NCBI GenBank assembly: GCA_020348385.1
Contig: CP070750.1
Location: 541,410-577,042, forward strand
Reading direction: 5' to 3'
DNA from: Candidatus Aminicenantota bacterium
Lineage (GTDB): Bacteria > Acidobacteriota > Aminicenantia > Aminicenantales > Aminicenantaceae
Length of the DNA stretch: 35,633 bases
Shown: piece by piece, positions 1 through 7,856 of the stretch
Position numbering within the stretch: the stretch's first letter is position 1
Layout of the letters: the number at the start of each line of letters is the position of its first letter
The notes under the pieces: generated by a model
Seen by the model: only the letters and a program-made list of their open reading frames with translations
Database searches by the model: none
Told to the model about the DNA's origin: nothing
Position numbers and translations under genes: made by a program

Positions 1-1809
1 GATAATTCCCATTTCCGGTTCAAATTTCTGGCCAACATGGATTTTGCCAAAGAGGCGGGGCGCACTGTGGATTACTGGAAAAACAGCCATTTCACCACCT
101 ATGTGCAGCTGGCCGACAAGGTCTCGATGGAAGTGGCCAACAAAAAGATCTACAATTTCCTGGATGCCAAACCCACGCTGGAGGACTGGGAAAAGCTCTC
201 CCTCCAGCCGCTATTCAAGATACATCTGGGATCAGGAATCGGATATGACTCATTCGGCACAGGGAATACCAAGTATATCGTCATATTTTTGGCGGCTGCC
301 CTTTTTATTCTGCTTATCGCTTGCATCAATTTCATGAATCTTTCGACGGCTCGCTCCCTACTGCGTTCAAAAGAAGTGGGATTGCGCAAAGTTGTCGGAG
401 CATTCAGAGGCCAGCTTATCCGCCAATTTTTGGGTGAGGCTATCTTCCAGTCCCTGATCGCGATGATTCTTGCTGTGGGGCTTGGAATACTTCTTCTTCC
501 TGTCTTTAATCAATTAGCCCGAAAGAGCTTCTCAGCGCATCTGTTTTTACGCCCGGATATCATCTTTGGCATTGTGGCGATTCTTCTTTTTACAGGCTTC
601 ATAGCTGGATTTTATCCGGCTTTTGTCCTGTCGGGATTCCGGCCCGTGTCGGTGTTAAAAGGAACGTCTCGAACGGCAGGAGGGGGGGCGTTTTTCCGGA
701 AGGCCCTCGTGGTATTCCAGTTTAGTGTTGCCGTAACTCTCACGGTCGGGAGCCTTGTGATCTATTCACAGATCCACTTCATGCGAAACAAAGACTTGGG
801 CTATGATAAGGAGAATCTGGTCACCTTGAACCTCAATTCGGCCGTGCAACAGAACTATGAGGCGCTTAGGAATGAGCTTTTGGGAAATGCCAATATCTTG
901 GATGTCACGCGAGTTGCCAGCCTGCCGACCTTTGGTTTTTGGTTTTCCAACAGCCGTTGGAATTGGGAAGGAAAGGATCCTGACAAGGACATCCTGTTTC
1001 GAGCTAATTTTGTGGATTATGATTATTTAGAAGCTTTAAAGGCACCTATCGTGATTGGTCGGAATTTTTCTAAAGATTATGGGGCGGATGCAACTGGCAT
1101 TATCATCAACGAAACCTCCCAAAAAGTCATGGGTTTTGAGGACCCTATCGGGAAACGGGTGACGCTGGGAGAGGAGAATGTGTTCAACATCATCGGCGTT
1201 GTCAAGGATTTCCATTACGTGTCTTTGCGGACTGAGATCGAACCGATGATTCTGCTCCTCGATCCGGAGCGATGCAGCTCGATCGTGGTGCGTATCCATT
1301 CGGGAAATACCCCTGAAACCCTGAAATTCATGGGCGGTGCCTGGAAAAAGTATGCTGGGGATTTTGAGTTCGATTACCGTTTTATGGATGAAAGGCTGGA
1401 TTCACTTTATCGCGGAGAACAGCAGGTAGGCCGGATTATCAATGTCTTTACCATATTATCTGTTTTCATCTCCTGCCTTGGTTTATTTGGGTTGGCCTCC
1501 TTCATGGCGTTGCGGCGGACCAAAGAGATAGGGATTCGAAAAGTACTGGGAGCTTCCATCTCTGGTGTTGTCGTTCTGCTGACCAAAGAATTCTCCAAGT
1601 GGGTTATTGTGGCCAACCTGATTGCTTGGCCGCTCTCCTATTTTGCGTTGAATCGGTGGCTCCAAGAGTTTCCATACCGAATGGACATCAATCCCTGGAT
1701 TTTCCTCGGGACAGGATTGACGACATTCGTGATCGCCATTTTGACTGTGAGCTACCAGTCGCTGAGAGCTGCTCTCTCAAACCCCGCCGACTCCCTCCGC
1801 TACGAGTAA
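1..1809 (+). CDS. ABC transporter permease (MacB/FtsX-like), 5' truncated
   Basis: The reading frame is open from base 1, so the gene begins outside the window; 602 residues are visible. It resembles MacB-type permeases of tripartite export systems: a large extracytoplasmic MacB_PCD-like region between membrane segments, and two FtsX cores. The first core lies around visible residues 90-220 and contains a 'RSKEVGLRKVVGA' signature. The second lies around 470-600 and contains 'RRTKEIGIRKVLGA', the motif that packs against the ATPase. The C-terminus ends in NPADSLRYE, almost the same as the permease at 15640-18228, so the two are paralogues. No ATPase gene is in view. The likely role is mechanotransmission or export at the inner membrane; the substrate is unknown. 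The family call is firm, the function generic. Confidence 0.9.
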   Translation, partial: DNSHFRFKFLANMDFAKEAGRTVDYWKNSHFTTYVQLADKVSMEVANKKIYNFLDAKPTLEDWEKLSLQPLFKIHLGSGIGYDSFGTGNTKYIVIFLAAALFILLIACINFMNLSTARSLLRSKEVGLRKVVGAFRGQLIRQFLGEAIFQSLIAMILAVGLGILLLPVFNQLARKSFSAHLFLRPDIIFGIVAILLFTGFIAGFYPAFVLSGFRPVSVLKGTSRTAGGGAFFRKALVVFQFSVAVTLTVGSLVIYSQIHFMRNKDLGYDKENLVTLNLNSAVQQNYEALRNELLGNANILDVTRVASLPTFGFWFSNSRWNWEGKDPDKDILFRANFVDYDYLEALKAPIVIGRNFSKDYGADATGIIINETSQKVMGFEDPIGKRVTLGEENVFNIIGVVKDFHYVSLRTEIEPMILLLDPERCSSIVVRIHSGNTPETLKFMGGAWKKYAGDFEFDYRFMDERLDSLYRGEQQVGRIINVFTILSVFISCLGLFGLASFMALRRTKEIGIRKVLGASISGVVVLLTKEFSKWVIVANLIAWPLSYFALNRWLQEFPYRMDINPWIFLGTGLTTFVIAILTVSYQSLRAALSNPADSLRYE

Positions 1810-1818
1810 AAAAGGGGA

Positions 1819-1893
1819 CGGTTCTATTTTTCTACTCCTACTTTACATTAAAATTTTTTAGAACTAGAATAAGAATTCTTCCGTGCGAAGAAT
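1819..1893 (+). repeat. REP-like tail with hairpin
   Basis: The string GGGGACGGTTCTATTTTT starts ten bases after the permease stop. A 6-bp inverted pair (GTTCTA 1821-1826, TAGAAC 1859-1864) follows, then a perfect 7-bp hairpin (ATTCTTC 1875-1881, GAAGAAT 1887-1893). The start resembles short dispersed sequences I associate, from memory, with REP-type repeats. A related string (GGGGAGAGGTCT) occurs at 32236 and 33858. There is no clear T-tract, so it is a poor intrinsic terminator. Confidence 0.35.
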
Positions 1894-1931
1894 AAAATTT
1901 GCTCTTATATTCAAAATTCAAGGAGGGAATC

Positions 1932-4748
1932 ATGAATTCAAGAGTGAGATTTTTTGTCTTTGTTTTGGCACTAATTCTTTTGGTTCCGTTTGGATGTAAA
2001 AAAGCTGCTGAAGAAGTCGAACTCAAGATCGACTATGAAAAATACACGCTGGCTAACGGCTTGGAAGTCGTGCTTCATGAAGATAAATCCGACCCTATCG
2101 CGGCAGTTGCCGTTCAATATCATGTCGGCTCCAACCGGGAAGAAGTGGGGCGCACCGGTTTTGCCCATCTGTTCGAGCATATGATGTTCCAGGAATCCCA
2201 GCATGTGGGACAGGACCAGTTTTTCAAGAAAATCCAGGCTGCCGGTGGAATGCTGAACGGAGGCACAAACCGCGACGGCACCATTTATTTCCAGGTCGTG
2301 CCCAAAAACGCTTTGGAGATGGTCCTCTGGCTCGAGGCAGACCGGTTGGGTTTTTTGACCCCAACGATCACGAAGGAGGCTTTTGCCAACCAGCAGAATG
2401 TCGTCAAAAACGAAAAAAGACAGGGAGAGAATCGGCCATACGGTTACACCTCGCATATCGTCGGAAAGCTTCTTTACCCGGAAGGCCATCCTTACAACTG
2501 GACCGTGATCGGCTCGATGGCAGACCTGACCCTGGCCACTCTGAAAGATGTCCATGAATTCCATGGCAAGTGGTACCGGCCGAATAATGCTACGCTGGTT
2601 GTGGCAGGTGATTTTGATAAAGAACAAACAAAACTGTGGATCGAAAAATATTATGGCGAGATAAAATCCGGAGAAAAAAAGGACGATCCTAAACCCCAGC
2701 TTGTCACCCTGGATAAGATCAAAATGGCCTACTGGGAAGATAAATACGCCAATACCCCTGAATTGAACATGATTGTCCCGACCGTTGAGTCATACCATCC
2801 CGATGACTACGCTTTGTCGGGGCTCGGGTATTTGTTTTCCTATGGGAAAAAGGCTCCCCTTTACAAAGTGATCGTGGAAGAAAAAAAGCTTGCCCCCTCT
2901 GTTTCTGGATTCCAGATGAGTAACGAGATTGCAGGCGAATTTCGCATCCGCATCCGGACCTTCCCGAAAGTCGATCTCGACGATGTCAAAGCTGCAATCG
3001 AAGAAAGCTTCCAGAGATTCGAGACAGAATCATTTACCGAAGAGGATGTGAAGCGCATAAAAGCCGGGCTCGAGACCCAATTTTATAACGGCATATCAAG
3101 TATTTTGGGCAAATCATTCCAGCTCGCTCGTTACAATGAATATGCTGGATCTCCAGGTTATGTAACTCAGGATCTAGAAAACATCAAAGCTGTCACAAAA
3201 GAGGACATCCTGCGGGTGTATGAAACCTATATCAAAGGCAAACCCTATGTGATGACAAGCTTTGTGCCCATGGGGCAGTTGGACCTGATCGTCGAGGGAT
3301 CCGAGTCCTTCACCATCGAGGAAGAAGCAGCTGCCGCTGAAAAGATTGTGACGGAAAGAGGGGTGGAAGAATTCAAAGTCGAACCGATCTCCACGTCATT
3401 CGACCGCAGCCAAGAGCCCCCCATCGGCCCCGATCCTGAAATCACTCTTCCGACAATCTGGAAGGATGAGCTTTCGAATGGAATTAAGATTTATGGGATC
3501 GAACACACGGAATTGCCCCTTGTGCAGTTTTCCATGACGATCAAAGGCGGACAACTGCTGGATGACATGGACAAAGTTGGTGTGGCCCACTTGATAACGG
3601 ACATGATGATGGAGGGGACAAAAAACAGAACCCCGCTCGAGCTGGAAGAGGCCATTGATGAACTGGGTGCTTACATAAATATGTACACGAGTCGTGAGGC
3701 CATAACAATATCCGTGAATTGTCTGATGTCTAAGTTTAACGATGTCTATCAACTTGTGGAAGAGATCCTTCTTGAACCACGATGGGACGAGAAAGAGTTC
3801 GACAGGATCAAAAAGCAGACCGTTGAAAACATCAACCGGAGCAAAGTCCGCCCGACTACCGTTGCACGGAACGTCTTCAACAAACTCATCTACGGAAATA
3901 ATCATATCTTCAGTATCCCCACTTTAGGAACTGTGGTATCTGTCGATGCCATCACGATCGACGACTTGAAGGCCTATTATGAAAAGAATCTATCGCCGTC
4001 CTTCACACATGTTGGGATTGTCGGTAATATATCCCAACAGGATGCTGTCAGCAAGCTTAGATCCTTGGAGGAAAAATGGGCTGCCAAGGACGTCACGTTT
4101 CCAGAGTTTGAACTGCCTGCGTCTACAGAAAAATCCATGGTCTATTTTGTGGATTTCCCGGGAGCGCGCCAGTCCGTCATCTATATCGGGAATTTGGCCA
4201 TGCCGGCTACAGATCCAGACTACTACCCTGCCTATGTCATGAACTATAAGCTGGGCGGAAGTTTCAACGGATTCGTGAACCTGATCCTGAGAGAGGAGAA
4301 AGGCTATACCTATGGGGCCCGCACAGTTTTCAGCGGCTCTCTCCAACCGGGTACTTTTATCGCCTCCTCCCAGGTGCAATCTCAAGCAACTCTGGAGTCA
4401 GTGCAAATTTTCCGAGATTTAATGTTGAAATATCGGGAGGGAATCGCTCCTGAGGACATGAAATTCACAAAGGATGCGCTGGTCAAATCCAATGCTCGCA
4501 ATTTCGAGACTCTCGGTGCTCTGCTGGGGATATTGAACAACATCGCCACGTACAACCGACCGGATGATTACATCAAGCAGAGGGAAGAATTCGTCAAGAA
4601 TTTGACACCAGAGGCACACAAGGAGTTGGCCCAGAAACACATCGATCCCGACCGGATGATCTATCTTGTTGTCGGAGATGCGGCTACCCAGATGAAGGCC
4701 TTGGAGAAGCTGGGTTTTGGAGACGTGACCTTGATCGAGCAGAAATAG
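1932..4748 (+). CDS. M16 family zinc metalloprotease (pitrilysin-like, two-domain)
   Basis: 938 residues when started at ATG 1932, chosen because AGGAGGG lies at 1921-1927; an upstream in-frame ATG at 1899 has no ribosome site. The N-terminus is a hydrophobic signal ending at Cys22, a possible but atypical lipobox, so the protein is probably exported and perhaps lipid-anchored. The inverted zinc motif HLFEH is at about residues 79-83, and a downstream Glu near residue 161 (VVKNEK) is the expected third ligand. The second half repeats the M16 fold but has HLITD in place of the motif, as in the usual arrangement of one active and one inactive half. The likely role is peptide degradation in the periplasm. 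It sits 89 bp from the permease's 3' end if the promoter lies in the gap, and converges on the kinase with 13 bp between them. Confidence 0.92.
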   Translation: MNSRVRFFVFVLALILLVPFGCKKAAEEVELKIDYEKYTLANGLEVVLHEDKSDPIAAVAVQYHVGSNREEVGRTGFAHLFEHMMFQESQHVGQDQFFKKIQAAGGMLNGGTNRDGTIYFQVVPKNALEMVLWLEADRLGFLTPTITKEAFANQQNVVKNEKRQGENRPYGYTSHIVGKLLYPEGHPYNWTVIGSMADLTLATLKDVHEFHGKWYRPNNATLVVAGDFDKEQTKLWIEKYYGEIKSGEKKDDPKPQLVTLDKIKMAYWEDKYANTPELNMIVPTVESYHPDDYALSGLGYLFSYGKKAPLYKVIVEEKKLAPSVSGFQMSNEIAGEFRIRIRTFPKVDLDDVKAAIEESFQRFETESFTEEDVKRIKAGLETQFYNGISSILGKSFQLARYNEYAGSPGYVTQDLENIKAVTKEDILRVYETYIKGKPYVMTSFVPMGQLDLIVEGSESFTIEEEAAAAEKIVTERGVEEFKVEPISTSFDRSQEPPIGPDPEITLPTIWKDELSNGIKIYGIEHTELPLVQFSMTIKGGQLLDDMDKVGVAHLITDMMMEGTKNRTPLELEEAIDELGAYINMYTSREAITISVNCLMSKFNDVYQLVEEILLEPRWDEKEFDRIKKQTVENINRSKVRPTTVARNVFNKLIYGNNHIFSIPTLGTVVSVDAITIDDLKAYYEKNLSPSFTHVGIVGNISQQDAVSKLRSLEEKWAAKDVTFPEFELPASTEKSMVYFVDFPGARQSVIYIGNLAMPATDPDYYPAYVMNYKLGGSFNGFVNLILREEKGYTYGARTVFSGSLQPGTFIASSQVQSQATLESVQIFRDLMLKYREGIAPEDMKFTKDALVKSNARNFETLGALLGILNNIATYNRPDDYIKQREEFVKNLTPEAHKELAQKHIDPDRMIYLVVGDAATQMKALEKLGFGDVTLIEQK

Positions 4749-4761
4749 CAGCCGAGGGCGA

Positions 4762-7272
4762 TTAATCCAGGCCCATTTTTTTGATGATGGCTTGGAATCT
4801 AGGATCGTTACGAAAAGGATCAAGCAAAGGCATCACTTTAATATATCTCAGCCAGTTGTCTCGGGTCTCAAAAGCCTTCTCTAGATAAACGATCGCTTTA
4901 TCCCGTTCGTCGAGGTGTAAATACATGATTGATAAAGCGAACGGTGGGAAGGGGATGCCTTTAATTTTATCCTGGAGTTTCTTAAGCATAATTTCAGCCT
5001 GTTTTCGATCTCCCATTCGTGCATAAGTGACTATCATAAAAGGTTCCACTCCAAATCCTATCCCCGTGATTTCATTTTCCGCTTCGAGTTCTGCCAAAGC
5101 TTCTTTAAACATCCCTTTTTCTAAATAGGCCATTCCAAGAACCCAATGGGTGCCGGGAAAGATTGCAGCCATCTCCAGTGTATGCTTTGAAGCTTCAATC
5201 GCACTATCAAACTGGCGGGCAAGATAATAGATCTGCCCCACATTCCTGTTTATCACAAGAGAGAACGGATCCAATCTTCGAGCCAGCTCAATCTCTCGGA
5301 TGGCTTCGTCGAACCTTCCTAATATGGCCAGATCCATGGCATATGAATGATGGGTTTCTGCGTAGTTTGGGTTGAGTTCGATGGCCTTTTTATATTCTCT
5401 CTCAGCTTTTTTCCAGTTCCATTCACTGAAGTGAGTGGAAGCCATGGCAAAGTGGGCTTCGGCAAGATCATCATCCAATTCAAGTGCTTTAGAGGCCGCC
5501 TCTTTCGCCATTGAAGTTGCCTCTGTTCTTGGCACATAACTATAATCCGGGAGCAAATCGTAAGCATAGGATAGTCCTGCATAGGCAAGGGCGTAGTTGG
5601 GTTCCTTTTCGATCGCTTGTCCAAAATATTCGATGGCCTTTTTCAAGGATTCCTCTGTCCGCATATTCACGAATTGACGACCATTGACGTATAGGTCATA
5701 AGCTTCGATATTATCGGTATAGTGTTTGATAATCTGCTCTCCCTTTTCACCGATCAATTTGATCTTGAGGCTTTTGATGATGTTTCGGGCTATATCGTCC
5801 TGAACAGAAAAGACATCTTCCATTTCCTTTTCATAATTCTCAGACCAGATTTGGAAGCCATCCGCCACCTTGCTGAGCCGGGCTGTGATTCTTAGTCTAT
5901 TGCCTTCAACCTGTACGGTGCCTTCCAGTATATTCTCTACATTCAATTTTTGCCCGATTTCTTGGACTGTCAATCCCTTCCCTTTGAACGAGAACGAGGA
6001 GGTCCTGCCAGGAATGCGTAAATCACTTATATTATTGAGGGCATTTAGAAGAGTTTCAGCAATCCCATCACACAGATGCTCATAGTCTTTTTGTTGACTT
6101 ATATCTTCGAATGGAAGCACGGCTAAAGAAGCTTTTCCAAAACCCGAAGTAACAACCTCTTTTTTTGGAAAAAACTGCCAGACAAGTACAGCGATAACGG
6201 CCAAAATTATGATGGCTGCTATAGGGATAATGATTTTTTTTGGGCCAAAGGTAACTGTGATTTCTTTCGATGTTACGGTCCGTTTTGCAGGATCTTCCCT
6301 TTCGGTAGTCGGGATTCCTCCTGCAATTCTGGTCAGATCGGTTTGAACCTCTTCTGCACTTTGGAATCTTTTTTCTTTGTCCTTCTCTAGGCATTTCAAT
6401 ATGATCTCGCTGAGATCGTCTGGAATCTGGTCATTCAGCTCTTGGGGATTTGTCGGCATTTCGCTTTTGTGTTTCACCCCTATCGTGAAGGGAGTATCTC
6501 CCTCGAATGGCACCCTTCCAGTTGCCATCTCATAAAGAATCACGCCTAAAGAATATATGTCCGATCTCTGGTCTGTCTCCTTCCCTTCTACCTGTTCGGG
6601 GGACATATACTCCGGCGTGCCGATGATTATTCCTGAACCGGTTATCCCTTCTGTCGAGAGGGAGCGGGCTATGCCAAAATCCATGATCCTTGCGTTCCCC
6701 TGTTTGTCGATCATTATGTTGTTGGGCTTGAGGTCGCGATGTATGACGCCCAGTCGATGGGCCTCGTTCAGACCATCACACACCTGGCCTGCTATCTTAA
6801 TGACAGTGGATGTGCTGAGCTGGCCACTCATCCGGATCATGCTCTTCAGGTCTTCGCCGGGGATGTATTCCATCGTGATGTAATGGGCGCCTTCCTCCTC
6901 ACCCAAGTAGTACATCTTGCACACATTCCTGTGGGCGATTTTTCGGGCCATTTTCAACTCGTTGCTGAATCGTTCGATAGTTCTTTTATCCTTTGCGATC
7001 TCGGGCTTGATGAGTTTTATGGCCACTTCCTCGTTGATTTTTTGATCCAGCGCCCTGTAAACTCGTCCCATCCCGCCTTTTCCCAGTTCTGTCATGATCT
7101 GGTAGCGTCCGGCAAAGATCGAGCCTGTGGTCAGCTCTTTTTTTGGGGCTTGGATGGTTTCAGTAGGCAAGGGGGTGAGTTCTTCAGATGAAGGAAGGCG
7201 AGTGGCGCATTCTTTGCAGTACTTTGAATCAGAGGGATTTTCCGTTTTGCATTTCGGGCATTTGTTATCCAT
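4762..7272 (-). CDS. Transmembrane Ser/Thr protein kinase with zinc ribbon and TPR sensor
   Basis: 836 residues. The order is: a zinc ribbon with Cys5, Cys8, Cys19 and Cys22; a Hanks-type kinase domain (about 57-315) with Gly loop GKGGMG (64-69), Lys86 in VAIK, HRD at 178-180, DFG at 198-200 and GTPEYMSPE at 218-226; a single membrane helix (about 347-367); a TolB/FlgO-like domain (about 380-510, 'AVLPFEDIS'); and several TPR units to the end. All catalytic residues are present, so it should be active. The kinase and zinc ribbon face the cytoplasm, and the TolB-like/TPR part is probably outside. The same arrangement is common in Acidobacteriota-like genomes, often as an orphan gene. Substrate and signal are unknown. 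It diverges from the blaI-like gene, and a weak promoter candidate (TTGACT/TACTCT) lies at 7300-7328. Confidence 0.93.
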   Translation of the reverse strand: MDNKCPKCKTENPSDSKYCKECATRLPSSEELTPLPTETIQAPKKELTTGSIFAGRYQIMTELGKGGMGRVYRALDQKINEEVAIKLIKPEIAKDKRTIERFSNELKMARKIAHRNVCKMYYLGEEEGAHYITMEYIPGEDLKSMIRMSGQLSTSTVIKIAGQVCDGLNEAHRLGVIHRDLKPNNIMIDKQGNARIMDFGIARSLSTEGITGSGIIIGTPEYMSPEQVEGKETDQRSDIYSLGVILYEMATGRVPFEGDTPFTIGVKHKSEMPTNPQELNDQIPDDLSEIILKCLEKDKEKRFQSAEEVQTDLTRIAGGIPTTEREDPAKRTVTSKEITVTFGPKKIIIPIAAIIILAVIAVLVWQFFPKKEVVTSGFGKASLAVLPFEDISQQKDYEHLCDGIAETLLNALNNISDLRIPGRTSSFSFKGKGLTVQEIGQKLNVENILEGTVQVEGNRLRITARLSKVADGFQIWSENYEKEMEDVFSVQDDIARNIIKSLKIKLIGEKGEQIIKHYTDNIEAYDLYVNGRQFVNMRTEESLKKAIEYFGQAIEKEPNYALAYAGLSYAYDLLPDYSYVPRTEATSMAKEAASKALELDDDLAEAHFAMASTHFSEWNWKKAEREYKKAIELNPNYAETHHSYAMDLAILGRFDEAIREIELARRLDPFSLVINRNVGQIYYLARQFDSAIEASKHTLEMAAIFPGTHWVLGMAYLEKGMFKEALAELEAENEITGIGFGVEPFMIVTYARMGDRKQAEIMLKKLQDKIKGIPFPPFALSIMYLHLDERDKAIVYLEKAFETRDNWLRYIKVMPLLDPFRNDPRFQAIIKKMGLD

Positions 7273-7386
7273 GATTCACCCCAACCTAATTTCAGAAAAA
7301 GAGTATCAACAATATGAACTATAGTCAACAAACAAAACTTGGATGTCAAGGCATTCAATTTTAAATTAAAAAGTTTGCAAATCCTG

Positions 7387-7454
7387 TTGACACGAAGGAA
7401 AAAAGGTGCTAAAATTTTAACATGCTAAAAAAACAACATCACTTACAGGCCGTA
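7387..7454 (+). promoter_or_regulatory. Promoter and possible operator of the blaI/M56 operon
   Basis: TTGACA (7387-7392), a 17-bp spacer and TAAAAT (7410-7415) form a near-consensus sigma-70 promoter 56 bp upstream of the repressor start. Downstream, TACAGGCCGTA (7444-7454) is an approximate palindrome of the TACA/TGTA type known for BlaI/MecI operators, and would suit autorepression. The promoter is directly visible; the operator is an inference. Confidence 0.6.
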
Positions 7455-7470
7455 TAAGAAGGGGAAAAAC

Positions 7471-7854
7471 ATGAAAGCACAAACGAGTCTCAGCCGCAGG
7501 GAAAGACAGATCATGGATATCATCTATCAATTAAAGGAAGCCACTGTTGCCCAAGTACTCGAGAGATTGCCGGATCCTCCCAGTTATTCTGCTGTGAGAG
7601 CCCTGCTCCGTGTGTTGGAAAACAAGGGGCACTTGTGTCACAAGCAGGATGGTCCCCGATATGTTTTTTCTCCAACTCTTTCTCGGGAGGCAGCAAGACA
7701 GACTGCCCTTCAACACCTGCGTAAGACATTCTTTAACGGTTCGACAGAAGAAATTATGGCCGCCCTCCTCGATATTTCGGAAGATGATCTTTCCGAAGAG
7801 GATTATTTTCGTTTGCAGGAGCTTATCGAAAAGGCAAGGAAAGAAGGAAGATAA
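7471..7854 (+). CDS. BlaI/MecI-family transcriptional repressor
   Basis: 127 residues, the usual family length. The N-terminal winged helix (about 6-80) carries family signatures: 'LSRRERQIMDIIY', 'TVAQVLERLPDPPSYSAVRALLRVLENKG' and a wing with 'GPRYVFSP'. The C-terminal helices (about 85-125) form the dimerisation and cleavage region of the family. GAAGGGG precedes the ATG by a suitable distance. The stop is two bases from the start of the M56 gene, so the pair is translationally linked. In the known system an M56 sensor cuts this repressor and derepresses the operon. Here no beta-lactamase is adjacent, so the target genes are unknown and the stimulus need not be an antibiotic. Confidence 0.92.
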   Translation: MKAQTSLSRRERQIMDIIYQLKEATVAQVLERLPDPPSYSAVRALLRVLENKGHLCHKQDGPRYVFSPTLSREAARQTALQHLRKTFFNGSTEEIMAALLDISEDDLSEEDYFRLQELIEKARKEGR

Positions 7855-7856
7855 CC

